A program made the translations under genes and the position numbers. From Triatoma infestans (lineage: Eukaryota > Arthropoda > Insecta > Hemiptera > Reduviidae), in contig JAAEAF010000658.1 in the NCBI GenBank assembly GCA_011037195.1, forward strand, positions 172,931 through 236,930: a stretch of 64,000 nucleotides of DNA, read 5' to 3'. Each line of letters begins with the position of its first letter. The first letter of the stretch is position 1. The notes beneath the pieces were generated by a model. It worked only from the letters and a program-made list of their open reading frames with translations. It was not told where the DNA came from and did not search any database. Below are positions 1 to 10,800 of the stretch, in pieces.

Positions 1-1446
1 TCGCAATCTTTTTTCTTACTTACAGTAAGAGAATCTGAAAATCCTATTCCAAGTATAATCAGTCTTAAAATTCATCTAATGTCTAATCCATTTTATATCC
101 GAGTCAATCCGAACATACCCGAATAGTTTATTATTAAATTATGTACTTAATGTCAATTAGGGAATAATCGTTGAAGGGAATAAATATCGATTTGTTATAC
201 AAATCAACTAATTTGCCTAATATAATTGATTTTTGTCAGATATAAACCTGTAGTAGTTCAAAATAAATAGAAAATTATAACATAATTTCGCCAGGTTTAT
301 CTCACTCACTATCTATTAGAAATACTTTATCCAATCCTCTTTCTTCCATTTCGCACAATAGATCATAATTTGAACGTTTGAATTGTTAAAAACATTTTGT
401 TTTGTTAAACTACGTACATTCATCGCCTAAATTAGCTGAAATATGAGTTTATTGCTCTGTATGAGTTTTGTTTGTCTTGTTTTTGGTTATATGTAAATTG
501 ATCTGAGATACCCATATTTGTTAAAATCACATAGAAATGTATATATATTATTATGTTCAGAATTTCTGCCATATATGTATACTACACATATTTGTATAAG
601 TACATACATACTATATGACCAAAGTCTACATAATCTTGCCCCATCTATATATATAGGGAGTAAGTAGAAGCAAAGCTAATTAGTTAATGAATGAAACAGT
701 TTGTGACCTGAGGGACAACACTCAAAGGACTATATAATTGTACTTTACACATTTCTGATTACAAAGCTCATAACTGAAAACCCGGAAGCGTATTGACAAG
801 GGATAGAGAGAAAGAGAGAGAGAATATGAGTGAGTGAGTGTGAGGAGGGGGTGAGGGGTGAAATAGACAGTGACTAAGTGAATGGTATACAGTTTCACCC
901 ACTCTTCTTCTCCGTGCCTCTTTTCTTTGAGCCACCCGTTAGCACAACCTTTGACGACTTTGTTTGTTAAAATCATTTCTCATATAATAAACAAACACTT
1001 CTGTTATGTCTGTCACAGAATCCTCCTTCCTTCCATTATTTGTACCCTTTAGAGGTGCACAGTTTAATCCCAGCCCCCAGCCACCACGTGTTTGTGATCG
1101 TTCTTGTGATTAACGTACATCATGATTAACATCTATTGGCCGATCCAAGCCAAGATAGGCTTGGTCAAACGCCAGGAATATTACAGAAATGGGAGTAATG
1201 TTTAAATCAATGTTTTTACTTCCAATATATAGTGATAGTGGTAATAATTGATTGTTTTACTAATCATCAAGTAATTGAAAGCAATTAAATTGGATTATAA
1301 TCCATTTTGCTTGAATGAATTTATGATGGTTTGCAATTTCTATTTTGTATCCTTCAATTTTTAGTTTAAAAGTAATAAAATCTGATGAAAAAAAATCATT
1401 CATGCGATTTTTTGTTACAGGTGATGAAAATCATATTCATTTTTTG
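1..1446. other. AT-rich spacer, no gene seen
   Basis: No coding region could be supported. A GA-rich tract lies near 805-850. A short perfect inverted repeat (CCAAGCC...GGCTTGG) sits near 1147-1167. A minus-strand open frame at 722-976 starts with ATG but runs into low-complexity sequence and has no recognised domain, so it is not called. Confidence 0.6.
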
Positions 1447-1447
1447 C

Positions 1448-2272
1448 TACTTTCTCTCCTCCCAATAAATGAGAAAGTATTGCGATCGTGTCCAGTTCAC
1501 GAAATTGAGTTTTGAGCTGTGAATACATCCTATACAATCCCCCAAAAATGGAATTTGCCGAAAAAAAAAAATCAAATAAAAATTACAGGCGTTTAGATGA
1601 TAGATGTTTAAAGAAACTCGTTGGAATAAATTTTGGTTTAAATCGCAAAAAAAATAAAATTCGGTAAAGTTGCTGCACTTTCAGTTGATGCGTGGTTTTG
1701 ATCGAAATCTTGTATCAGTTGCGAGTATTTTTTAACTAAACGGATTATCAAATGAGTTATCTGTGATTTTTTTTTTTTTTTAATTTAAGGCGCTTCAACA
1801 TCTATGGTCATTAGCGCCCGGAGCCTTCTCAATGCACTGCCGGCCTCCGGACAACACTGTCCATCACCGAACTGTGAGCTGCAGAGGCACCTAGGAAGAA
1901 AAAAAAATCTAAGGGTAGCACTGGACTCGAACCCGGGACCTCCGCGTGGGATTCCAATGCGCTAACCACTTAGTAGCTAAGTCCCCTATTTTTGAAATAA
2001 TATTTCACACATACACACATACACACAGACCAATAGCTAAAAACCTGTTTATCGAACTTAAAAGAAACCTCAAAATATATATTTCTGGTGAAAAACTAAT
2101 TTTCGATTTTAGGAATAAAAAAAAAAGAGCAATAAAATCAATATAATTAATTTATTACAAGAAGTAATAAGTGCAAAAATCATTTATCTGAAAGAAATTT
2201 TTTCACCGCAATAACTATTGTAAATTACAGTAAAAGAAATCGTGTGAGTGAGTGTTTCTCAACAGATTATTT
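1448..2272 (+). repeat. Broken HINE-like repeat copy, interrupted by a SINE
   Basis: The left end near 1448-1500 shows the family signature (TACTTTCTC, then AAAGTATTGCGATCGTGTC). The right end near 2240-2275 shows the degenerate GTGTGAGTGAGTGTTTC hairpin followed by a T run. A reversed left-end fragment with its CA-rich tract is embedded near 2000-2120. A SINE on the minus strand splits the copy. Confidence 0.6.
1769..1986 (-). mobile_element. tRNA-derived SINE (family 1)
   Basis: Read on the minus strand, it begins with a tRNA-like head (TTAGCTACTAAGTGGTTAGCGC as box A; GGTTCGAGTCC as box B). A body follows that is shared with the copies at 8.4, 34.4, 35.1 and 64.0 kb (GGAGGCCGGCAGTGC, then GGCTCCGGGCGCTAATGACC). 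It ends in an A-rich tail, seen here as a T run at 1769-1782. Box B is the Pol III internal promoter element. The copy inserted into a HINE-like repeat. Confidence 0.8.
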
Positions 2273-2280
2273 TTTTTTCT

Positions 2281-3255
2281 CAACATTTTTAGAAATATAG
2301 TTCCGTTTAGGTGAAATCCATTGATCCTAAAATATTTGCAAACATTTGATCAAGTTAGCAGTTTTTTTTTTTTTTTTTTGGAGGGGTGGGAAGTAAAGTT
2401 GGTCAGTTTTTATTGCACTATACATTCTGCGTGCTGGTAGGTATAATGATTCATCAAGTTCCTCCCCTCCAGATGTTTATGGCTGACGTCCATGATAATG
2501 AGGGTAATCATACTATTTCTACGTACTTTCTTTTTCTAAAGAATAACCCCCTCTCGCTCTGTCTCTCTCTTGCTCACAGTGTAGTTTTCCCTAAGTAACA
2601 AACAAATGAAAAAGAGAAAAAGAGGGTGAACGTTAAAGAGCGTGATATCCAACTTCCACTGCCGAGGAATACCCTGATCTAGCCATTTAGTTTTTCACCC
2701 TCAAACAATTTCTCAACCCAGCTCTACTTGGACAGACATTTCCCATTTGAAGTGCCACCGACCTCCTGCTGTGAATCTGGCGGTTCTTTGCCACACCATA
2801 GTTCTTAGGATGCTTCTCTTTCTCTCTCATCTGGAGTGGATTCAAACTTCCTCCATCCTCCATTACTTGTTCTCTCTTTTATATAAAATAAGTGTGTGTA
2901 ACAACGGCTATTTAGTAGATAACTAACACTGGACAGGATACTAAACCCTTATTCTTGCACACCCCCCTCTTTTCTTCTTTCAATTCTAACAGTCCTTGAT
3001 AAAAGAGAAAATCTATATATAAGTCTATATATAAATGTTTATATGGACAAGTATTATGTAGGAAATGGTTACATTAAATTTCATGTATTATTTATGTACT
3101 GTGTATATTATTTATGTATTTATTATGAAATTTTCTTTCCATACCCTTTGTTCTACATTCAGTTTCAAAGTTCTGATTTGCAAATTTTACATCAATAAAT
3201 TATCCTTTATAATTTATAGTTGATTAAAAAGTATGGGATTTTCAAATAGAACTTT
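2281..3255. other. Spacer without a supported gene
   Basis: This region has pyrimidine-rich runs near 2540-2580 and 2815-2880 and a slightly less AT-rich stretch at 2640-2870. No frame shows a recognisable domain, and no repeat family from elsewhere in the window was matched. Confidence 0.5.
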
Positions 3256-3257
3256 AT

Positions 3258-4030
3258 TAATATTATTCGTGTATGGGAAGAGATCAAATCCTGCGCTATC
3301 TAAAGCCACATTGTATTACCCCCAAAGAAAAAGAACAAAAAAGTCAGACCTGGACCTAATCGAAGAATAATCTTACTAGGGGAACAGGCTATGTTCAGCG
3401 ATAGTCTGTCCTGAAAAGAATTTCTTCATATCCTAAGCAATCTTTTCTAAAACATGGTTAAATCTTTTCTCTGATCTCAACAAATTCTACAAAATGTGGT
3501 CTTCTTTGGTCATGAGTCCAATCATATAGAGATATTATCTCCTTAAATTATAGTGGCCAGTAAGAGATCCAACCAGATGCCTGAAAGAAGTCTGTAAAAG
3601 ATACTGCAATATTTTATCTTAATTCTGTCCGTTTCCCAGTGAGTATTGTAGACTGTCGATAACTCCTGTTACACTTTTCATGTCTAGAAGCTTGATAGAT
3701 TTGTGTTACCAAAGATATACGAATATCAGGCTTGGAATCAATGAAGCGGAAAACGTCTAATTTTGGCCAACCTAACCAGCTGCTTATTTCCTAAGATTAT
3801 ATTACCTGCTAACAGATTAGAAGAACATTCTTAGAGAAAGATAGCTCTTCCAGTCTTCTAGGACATTCTAGTAACTGTTTGGAGAATGTAATGCCTTTAA
3901 TTCAACCTGACTTGACTACCCGAACAGATACAAAAACCTTTTAAATTTGATTTGTATGATGTTCATCCGTTATACAATAAACAATAGCATAACTTCAGCC
4001 TGGAAAGCAGTGGTCTATTCTTCAGAGGAT
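3258..4030 (-). pseudogene. Old LINE 3' end (RNase H to C-terminal Cys/His region), degenerate
   Basis: This stretch aligns by eye with the better-preserved minus-strand LINE at 28101-29432. Shared landmarks include the GCTATC...AAAGCC start, the ATCCAACCAGATGCCTGA segment and the AGCCTGGAAA...GGTC segment near 4000. Many stops and shifts interrupt the frame. By homology to the 28-kb copy it covers the RNase H domain and the distal Cys/His motif of an I/Jockey-type element. It is an older copy of the same family. Confidence 0.7.
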
Positions 4031-4249
4031 ATTGGCAAATTAGATTGTAACTCTCAAACTACAATCCATTGTAGAATAACCGTCCATTTAACAACAACCT
4101 CAGTACTTTAACGTTAAATAGCACTTTAAGACAAACTTGAGGTTTAGGCCCCCTTACAAATATCATATTTCCATGATCAATTAATACCTAGTAGGATCAA
4201 AAAGATGATATAAATCATGTTTCATGTTTACGTTCCACGTTACAATGAA

Positions 4250-4556
4250 ATCATCAAAACTTAAATGCCTATCACTTTTATTTGAAATATTTTAACAGAA
4301 AATAGATTTTTGGTGGGCTGTGATAGAGCTTTAGCTTTCCTCCAAAGCTCCATTATAATTTACGGTTTAAGCAGTTATGAATAAACATATTAAAAGCCTA
4401 CTCTGCTAGTATTTCGAATTTGAAAATAACCATTTAAACCGGAAGTGCCTTTACAAAGCAAGTTTCTCAGTTTTTGCGATTTGCTAAAAAACACCCCCGT
4501 CGTATTTCTTTAAACTTGGAATTTTCACTGCATGTATATATTTAACCTATCAATTT
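4250..4556 (+). repeat. HINE-like internal fragment
   Basis: The family phrases CCTATCACTTTTATTTGAAA, TTTAGCTTTCCTC and AAACCGGAAGTGCC are recognisable in plus orientation. Both ends of the element are missing here. The foldback element at 4561 inserted into this copy. Confidence 0.6.
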
Positions 4557-4635
4557 CAATAGTTGTGGTGGTTGGTTCCGTAGAGCTGGAAAGCATCATA
4601 GACATTTTCCGTGGTAGCCTGCTTCGTTTTGTGGT

Positions 4636-4673
4636 CATCGACCGGTTTCGGGCGTTCGCCCATCTTCAGGATG
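4636..4673 (-). ncRNA. Hammerhead-ribozyme-like core, left arm
   Basis: Read on the minus strand: CATC (stem I), CTGAAGA, T, GGGC-GAAC-GCCC (stem II hairpin), GAAA, CCGGTC (a two-pair stem III ending in the UC cleavage site), GATG (stem I partner). This order matches a minimal type I hammerhead. The unpaired T between CTGAAGA and stem II departs from the canonical core, so activity is uncertain. Confidence 0.5.
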
Positions 4674-4754
4674 CGTTTTTCAGACAATGTGACACTCTGT
4701 GTGTAAACTGAATTTGCTCTATGCAAGTCTGTGTTGTCACACTGTCTGAAAAAG

Positions 4755-4790
4755 CATCCTGAAGATGGGCGATCGCCCGAAACCTCGATG
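4755..4790 (+). ncRNA. Hammerhead-ribozyme-like core, right arm
   Basis: CATC at 4755-4758, CTGAAGA at 4759-4765, a hairpin GGGC-GATC-GCCC within 4767-4778, GAAA at 4779-4782 and GATG at 4787-4790. The segment before GATG is CCTC, two bases shorter than in the left arm, so the stem III/cleavage site region looks damaged. Confidence 0.4.
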
Positions 4791-4849
4791 ACTACAAAAC
4801 GAAGCAGGCTACCACGGAAAATGTCTCTGATGCTATCAATTTCAATCTG

Positions 4850-6420
4850 TATCATTACACCTCAAGAGTTGTTAATAGAGATACTCACTGACTGCTGGAT
4901 TTAGGTAATCTCAATTTACTTTCTGCAACCTGTCACTTCCCGCCACCACTATCTGACCTGCAGATAGAATAAATGTTGACGAAAATTCATTTAAAAAGAA
5001 TGTAAATATTTGTCAATTGCATTAAGGACGGACGCGTTTGTTAAGGTGCGCTCTTCATTACCGTATTTTTGTTGTTGTTCCGAACAAGCAGGAGCCTTCA
5101 GAGAAGCGACAGAGAAGTCAATCAATGGAGGAATAGTGAATTGGAGAAGAACTGGGGGAGTGCCAGGCTAGAAGTGTTATTAAGGTCATAAGGCAGGGGG
5201 AATTCGGCGTATTTTTGCTCCCTGAATAAGGTACAAGTGAGAATCCTGGTCGGTGTATTGATTAAACACGCTTGGATATCTGGTCAATTGCACAAAGTAG
5301 GCATAGAAGGTCAATTCCTGTCAAAATTGTGTCGATGGAGCTAGAGAAACAGTGTACTAATAATTAGATCAGTGTCTCGTTTGCATACTTGGGTGAGCAA
5401 CTCTCTTGGGATTACTTGATGGGTCAGATACTTCTAAGAACCATCCCCGTTGTAATCTTTCGAGATTGCTGGGGAGAGAGGGGAGATTTTTAGGAGATAC
5501 CTTTCTTTCACCTTAGTGGAAGAGGGATAGGAGCCATATTGACTTAGGTCTCGCGCCTTCGAGCAACCGCAATTGTAGCTGCAGTAAGACAAAGTCGTAT
5601 GGTTTATGCACTACATAAAAAAAAAAATACGGTTAATCTATTTTTTTTTTATAATTATGTAATTGGATTTAATTTAATTTTTTTATTTTCAATTTTACTT
5701 CTTTTGTTCACTTGATGTGGACTTTGTAAATAAGAAGAAATCATGATAGTAGAAAATTGATTAAGTTTTGCATTAAAAGTAAAAGGAATAAAGGGGTAAA
5801 ATGAGGTAAAGCTTTTACCCCTTAGAGTCATTGTATGATTAATTAGTAAAGTTTGTAAAGGAAGACAATGAGGTTTGCAAGGTACTAAACCTCATACTCC
5901 AATGCCCTAATATCGGCTAACACTCCGCCAACCACCAACTCACAACAGCGGATTATTTTAGTTTTTTTTTCGTACTACAACAAACTGTTGTTTGAAACTA
6001 TTTTACAAATCTGGATTGAAAACACTCACTCAACTATCTCTGCCCAAAATACTTCCTGAATTTTTACTCTAATATTTAGTGTGTTGGGATGGTTAGGACA
6101 GCAGGCTTAAAGTTTCAGTTGTTTTTTTCCCCAGAATTCCTTAATTAATTAAATTTCATCTATAAAAATGTTTCAACTAGTTATAAGTGATTACATATAC
6201 ATTTGTGTAACATGTAGAGTGATTTTAAAGAAAATTTATGGGGCTATTTTCCGAGAACGATTGAATTCGAGTAAACAATTGATACTTAATAATACGATCA
6301 ATAAAGTCGCTTTTCCGGCTGATGAATTTTCACCAAAATATTCATAGAGCTGCCAATATTGGTACCTAAAAGAAATGCCAGGATAATCAAGTTTGAGCAT
6401 TTTGCAATTTTTCACAAACT
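4850..6420. other. Spacer without a supported gene
   Basis: A less AT-rich block at about 5030-5600 has no recognisable frame. A hairpin (AAGGGGTAAAA ... TTTTACCCCTT) lies at about 5790-5822. From about 6230 onward there are faint HINE-like phrases. Confidence 0.5.
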
Positions 6421-6424
6421 GTTA

Positions 6425-6725
6425 ATGTTTTAACGAAATATCTCAAAAGCGAAAAAAAATCGCATAAATCTCAAAGTTGGTATTCCGTTTATGTACTAAC
6501 ACCGCTTCTGACCTGGAGGTTTCGGGCAAAATCCATCAACCAAAAGCGGTTCCAGTTTTCAACAATTTTCTCGAAAACGGCTCCAACGTTTTTTTTTAAA
6601 CTTCGTGAACTATCTACATATGCAAATAACTACACTTTTATTTAAACAGTTTTCCGAGATAATAATTTTTTTTGGTGGCTCTAAGGGAACAATAGCGTTA
6701 TGCTTCCACTTCAGTAAAAGAGGTA
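6425..6725 (+). repeat. HINE-like internal fragment
   Basis: Recognisable phrases in order are TATCTCAAAAGCGAAAAAA, TTGGTATTCCGTTTA, GGTTTCGGGCAAAAT, TTCTCGAAAACGGCTCCAAC, ACACTTTTATTT and GGAACAATAGCGTT. Both ends are lost. Confidence 0.65.
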
Positions 6726-7021
6726 CAGTAGGTTTCATAATCTATAAAATATTAATTTTTTCTTACCACCTGTATAAGTAATATAATTTCATCTCTACTC
6801 CAAGGTAAAGCCATAGACATATGGTTTTTGTTGAACTGTTCAGCTAACCCAAATCTGACTCTATCTTTTCTAGAGTCCATTCAGGAAATTTTTCTTTAAT
6901 TCACCTCCCCCACCCCTATTATTTTCTGGTTTCCATAAAATTTCTATGAATATTCATATAACCTGTTGTTCAATTGATTGGAAACAACTTGTAAGTGTTG
7001 TGAATTTTCTCCATTCCATGT

Positions 7022-7112
7022 AGTCGACCGCATCAAAGATGCCAGTGACACTGAATCTGATCCCGATCACTTGCTGAAGAGTCGAATGGGTTTGCGAGAA
7101 TAGAAAGCACCA
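7022..7112 (+). pseudogene. Possible LINE endonuclease scrap
   Basis: One plus frame reads VDRIKDASDTESDPDHLLKS, which resembles the SDH region near the end of LINE endonuclease domains. It is short, isolated and has no flanking domain, so this is a weak call. Confidence 0.25.
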
Positions 7113-7373
7113 AGCCTCAACCCTGGGTTTTTGCAGTTAACAACCGCCAAATTCGATGCTTGAGTTAGCCTTCAAACGGCTTTCAAACAGCCTAGGAAGA
7201 TCTGCAATTATTTTTCAAACCAATTATACAAGCGTGAGTTATTCTCTGCCAGCTGGCTAACAAACAGCACTTAAACTATCGTTACAATAAGGCTAAAGTT
7301 CTTTTCAAATTCTAACTAGTCACCATTTGCAGCTCCTTCTCAACGGCTATTCCTTAGCAATCTTCTCAATATG

Positions 7374-7827
7374 TATAATAGGTACGAGAAGGAGTGAATT
7401 GGGTTTATATGAAGAAATAAACTGGAAATAATGCTGAACACGGTATAATCAGAAAGTAACACAAACTGCCAGGACTTTACACGATATAGAGAATTGATAG
7501 TGAGAGATGTAGAGTGAGTAAAAAGAAGGGTAGTCGTTGGTTGCTGACGCGCTGTAATTGCTGTATAAACTGTTTGAAAGACTATCCCTCTGTAGAGCTA
7601 GCTCAGCTCTATATGTACCGAGTCTCCCACTCTAGTCTGGTCTAAGTAGCGAGTGAGTCTCTCAATTTTGGTATCTCTCTCTCTGCTTTAGATCTCTCTC
7701 CTGCTTGGATCTGCAACGGCTAGCAACATCTGGCAGTTTGGTTACTTCCTGATTATACGGTGTTCAGCATTTTTTCCAGTTTATTTCTTCTTATAAACCC
7801 AATTCTCTCCTTCTCATACCCATTATA
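7374..7827. mobile_element. 454-bp MITE with ~95-bp terminal inverted repeats
   Basis: The left end (TATAATAGGTACGAGAAGG...) and right end (...CCTTCTCATACCCATTATA) are inverted copies over roughly 95 nt. The pentamer ATATG occurs directly before and directly after the element, consistent with a 5-bp target duplication. No open frame is inside, so it is non-autonomous. A second, inverted and truncated copy lies at 56205-57482. Confidence 0.8.
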
Positions 7828-8345
7828 ATATGTTTAATCGATAAAATATCATTTGTGGGTGTAAATGCCATAATGAGTTCCAATTTCAACAATACTAACG
7901 TCAATGCTGCAAGCTGTAAATGTGTTGTATTCCCTTAGGTGTTCCATTTGTATCACCATTATTGGCAACCTTAGCCATTGTCACACTCAAAAGTGATAAG
8001 TTAAGTTTGTGAAGACCAGAGCTAAACGGAGATGGAAACCCTGGCTTGCTGATTACTCCCCTCTAATAAAAATCGCTTCTTGAAGGCTAAGTCTTCAGTC
8101 GGTGTTCCGCCAAAGATTTAGTTTAGTTTTTAGTTTTGTTACCATTTAATGATTACATCTGATTTTAAACTTATTTTCCCAAGTCCCTTTAAACATTCGC
8201 TATATTTCTGATCTCGGTAGGTTTCAACTGTAAATATAATATGTAATCATAAAAATTGTCTGGTATAGTAAAATCATGTTAAGCTGAAAATTAAAAAAAA
8301 TAATACGAGCCTCATAGTACAATAGAATTTCATTTTTATTTGATT
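7828..8345. other. Spacer without a supported gene
   Basis: No coding signal, repeat family or RNA gene was recognised in this stretch. Confidence 0.5.
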
Positions 8346-8568
8346 TTTTTATTTTATTTAAGGCGCGTCAACATCTATGGTCATTAGCGCCCGAAGCCTT
8401 CTTAATGCACTGCCGGCCTCCGGACAGCGTGCTTACAGACAACACTGTCCATCGCCGAACAGTGAGCAGGGTATGGACAGTGCCTCCTAGGAAGAAAAAA
8501 TCTAAGGGTAGCACTGGACTCGAACCCGGGACCTCCGCGTGGCAGCCCAACGCACTAACCACTTAGTT
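8346..8568 (-). mobile_element. tRNA-derived SINE (family 1)
   Basis: The minus-strand head has box A (AGTGGTTAGTGCG) and box B (GGTTCGAGTCC). The body shares GGAGGCCGGCAGTGCATT and GGCGCTAATGACCATAGATG with the 1.8-kb copy. The A-rich tail appears as a T/A-rich run at 8344-8360. The flanks share a near match (TCATTTTTATTTG / TCATTTATTTG) that may be a decayed target duplication. Confidence 0.8.
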
Positions 8569-8834
8569 AATCTCATTTATTTGTTTGAAAAAAATCTTTC
8601 GTTTTATTGATTAAAATTTTTACTTATTTATTTAACAGTTTTTAATAAAAAAGTTTTGTATACTTTTTTGTTTAAAACTGATCAATTGTTCGGGTGGGAA
8701 AGTAAGCGTTTGGGAAATTCCGAATAATAAATATTTTATTTAATTGTTCAACATGTTACATTCGACAACAAGAGAATGTACAAATTGCAAAACTCAAACT
8801 TTACTGTTTAATAACGAACTCTCTCACTCTCTCT

Positions 8835-8836
<2 letters not shown>

Positions 8837-8872
<36 letters not shown>
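8837..8872. repeat. (TA)n microsatellite
   Basis: An uninterrupted alternating TA tract, preceded by a short CT-rich tract. Confidence 0.95.
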
Positions 8873-8873
<1 letters not shown>

Positions 8874-8909
8874 TGAGTGATTCAGAACAAGTGTAATAAA
8901 AATTTGTCA

Positions 8910-9420
8910 TTGTGTGTGTGTGTGTGTATGTGTGTGTGATGTGATGTGATGAATTTATATATAGAAAAGTATAATTGATACAATCAGTACTAAAATTAGT
9001 TTTTACTTTTTAATTTTTCTTATTGCTTGTAGAAGAAAGTATTTTATGATCGTTTTAAACTTTCAAAATTGAGTTTTAACCGGAAATACATATATTTTTG
9101 AGGTCTCGACAATAAGCTTTTAGTTACAAAATCGATTCTTAAACATTGCATTATTACTTTGCAAAATTTTCCACATTGAATATAATTAATTTGTAGAAAA
9201 ATTGGTTTCTGAATGCTTTTCGGGGAATCAGCAAGTAATGACTTCCTCAAAAAAAAAAGAAAAAAAAAAGTGCTATTTCACTTACAGAATAATAACAACG
9301 TAAAGATCATTGCTAAAATTCGAAACTTTCAAGAAAATCAATTAACCAGAAATGCAATTACAGTCGAAAACGGCTCAAATAATTTTCCTTAATCTTGGAA
9401 TTCTTACTATTCTTTGTGTA
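8910..9420 (+). repeat. HINE-like left-end fragments with (GT)n tract
   Basis: A (GT)n tract at 8911-8938 is followed near 9031-9130 by the family left-end phrases (GAAAGTATT, ATCGTTTTAAACTTTC, AATTGAGTTTTAACCGGAAA). The sequence is degraded and rearranged. Confidence 0.5.
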
Positions 9421-9819
9421 ATGGGTTCAGTTATTGGAGTACTAATCCCACCCATCAGTTGTAATGGGTTCAGATGTCTTGGTGAGGTGTTGTGATGCGA
9501 TGAATAGTTGGGAGTTAGTTAGAGATTTTAGAGAGTTTTTATTCGGAATATGAATTACGAATTTACGAAAATAGATATATGTATATTTTAAGAATAATTT
9601 AAACGTTTGAAAAGATAAACTACAATTAATTTAAAATGATTTAAATTGTAACTAGAATGCACCAACTATAATGATTGATAAATAATATATGTTTAAACAC
9701 TTAGATAGGGAGGCGCTCCGATGTATGAATTATGTCACTGGTAGAATCTTGATGTTACGCTGATGAAATACTGAAGAATAATGCTGTTTGAAGTCTACTG
9801 GAATCGCCTGTTCTGATCC

Positions 9820-9836
9820 CAGTCGCTGCCACCAGT
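9820..9836 (-). promoter_or_regulatory. Primer-binding-site-like sequence next to the LTR
   Basis: On the minus strand the sequence reads ACTGGTGGCAGCGACTG immediately after the LTR 3' end. The TGGTGGCAGCGA phrase resembles primer-binding sites commonly found in Ty3/Gypsy elements. Its position confirms the LTR orientation. Confidence 0.55.
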
Positions 9837-10062
9837 TGTGTTCTTTTGAACCCTTTGAGACTGCCGGGGATTTAACCGTTTTTTGGTTTTATTAAAAAAC
9901 AAGGGCGAGCTGTATGGCCTAATTTTTGGCCGGCACTGTCTTGAAGACGGCGGCCTGCTAGTTCGCTGGTTATAAATTGTTCTTTTATTACTGCCAGCCT
10001 TTGTTAAGATAGCAGCTGGCTGGAACCACTTTGACATTGGTATGACTTTCCATGTCATTACA
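9837..10062 (-). mobile_element. Gypsy-type LTR, 226 bp, minus orientation
   Basis: On the minus strand it begins TGTAATGAC and ends GAACACA, with TG...CA termini. It contains an AATAAA polyadenylation-type signal. It is followed three bases later by a sequence typical of an LTR-element primer-binding site. No gag or pol is attached in the window and the partner LTR is not present. HINE-like sequence resumes at 10063, so this LTR and its leader entered such a repeat. Confidence 0.6.
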
Positions 10063-10126
10063 TTTGACTCCAAAGATAAATACCTATCATTTTTATTTGT
10101 AACCGTTTTCTAGAAATCAATTGATT

Positions 10127-10800
10127 TTTTTTTTTTTTTTTTTTTTTTTGAGATTTCTGGGGAACCCCATGGGCAACGATGATGGCTAAACCTCATTCCA
10201 CCGCGATTTACATTAGAAGGTCAATTGTGGAACCTCAGTTGTTGTAACAGTCTTCGAGCTTCGTTCTTTTATGCAGAAATAGCAAAGCTGGAAGTCGCTC
10301 CTTCTTGAAAGTCGCTCGTGACTTTGGAATTGCTTGTTTCCAACTGAAGAAACCTTATCCTCCTCAAACAAGCCGGCGTACTCACCAAGAATGTGTGCCG
10401 GGGTTTCTCCTTCAATTTTACAGAATCGGCACATCGCGTCTTCTGTAAGTAATATCTGGTGGATTTGCCTAATCAGCCTACAATATCCTGTTAGTAGACC
10501 CGTTATTATCCAAATAACTTTCCGGTTTTGGTTCAGTAGGTCTCTGGTGATTTTGGGCGAACGTTTCTTGATAAAGAAATTTGCCTACCTCTGTCTTGGT
10601 GTATATCTCTCACGATTGCAGAGGCTGTCTTTCATTCAGCCTTTGATGGAAGTTTGAATCAAAGTCGTGGACAAACCGTAGAAGGGTTTAGGGCCTATGA
10701 AAATGTACTTTGAGCCCTCCCTCACCAGAGCATCTGCACCTTTGTTTCCCAAAAAAACCTGTATGACCCGACATCCAAGTGAGTGAACCTAAACCATAAA
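10127..10800 (-). pseudogene. LINE 3' remnant: end of RNase H plus C-terminal Cys/His motif, poly(A) tail
   Basis: The minus strand reads, in short frames, a GNKGADALVREGS-like end of RNase H near 10720-10770. It then reads CRFCKIEGETPAHIL near 10390-10434, the C-x2-C...H motif common after RNase H in I/Jockey/R1-type LINEs. The T run at 10127-10149 is the poly(A) tail on the minus strand. Shifts and stops make it non-functional. Its poly(A) tail sets it apart from the 28-kb LINE, which ends in (TAA)n. Confidence 0.7.

Larger units (their letters stand above)
4561..4832. mobile_element. 272-bp foldback element with 14-bp target duplication (Penelope-like candidate)
   Basis: A 14-bp sequence (CTATCAATTTCAAT) is repeated exactly at 4547-4560 and 4833-4846, bracketing the element. 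Inside, ~100-nt arms at about 4589-4695 and 4736-4832 are inverted copies of each other around a ~40-nt loop. Each arm carries a CTGAAGA...GAAA core like a hammerhead ribozyme. The long target duplication suggests target-primed retrotransposition rather than a DNA transposase. Related copies lie at 43.3-43.7 kb and, more distantly, 45.9 kb. The Penelope-like assignment is inferred from the ribozyme-like core; there is no reverse transcriptase here. Confidence 0.7.

Noticed and set aside
722..976. Minus-strand 84-codon frame
   Set aside because: It has an ATG and a plausible first 35 codons, but it then runs through a GA/CT-rich tract. No clear donor or domain.
4556..4855. 99-codon minus frame
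   Set aside because: It is the foldback element read through both arms.
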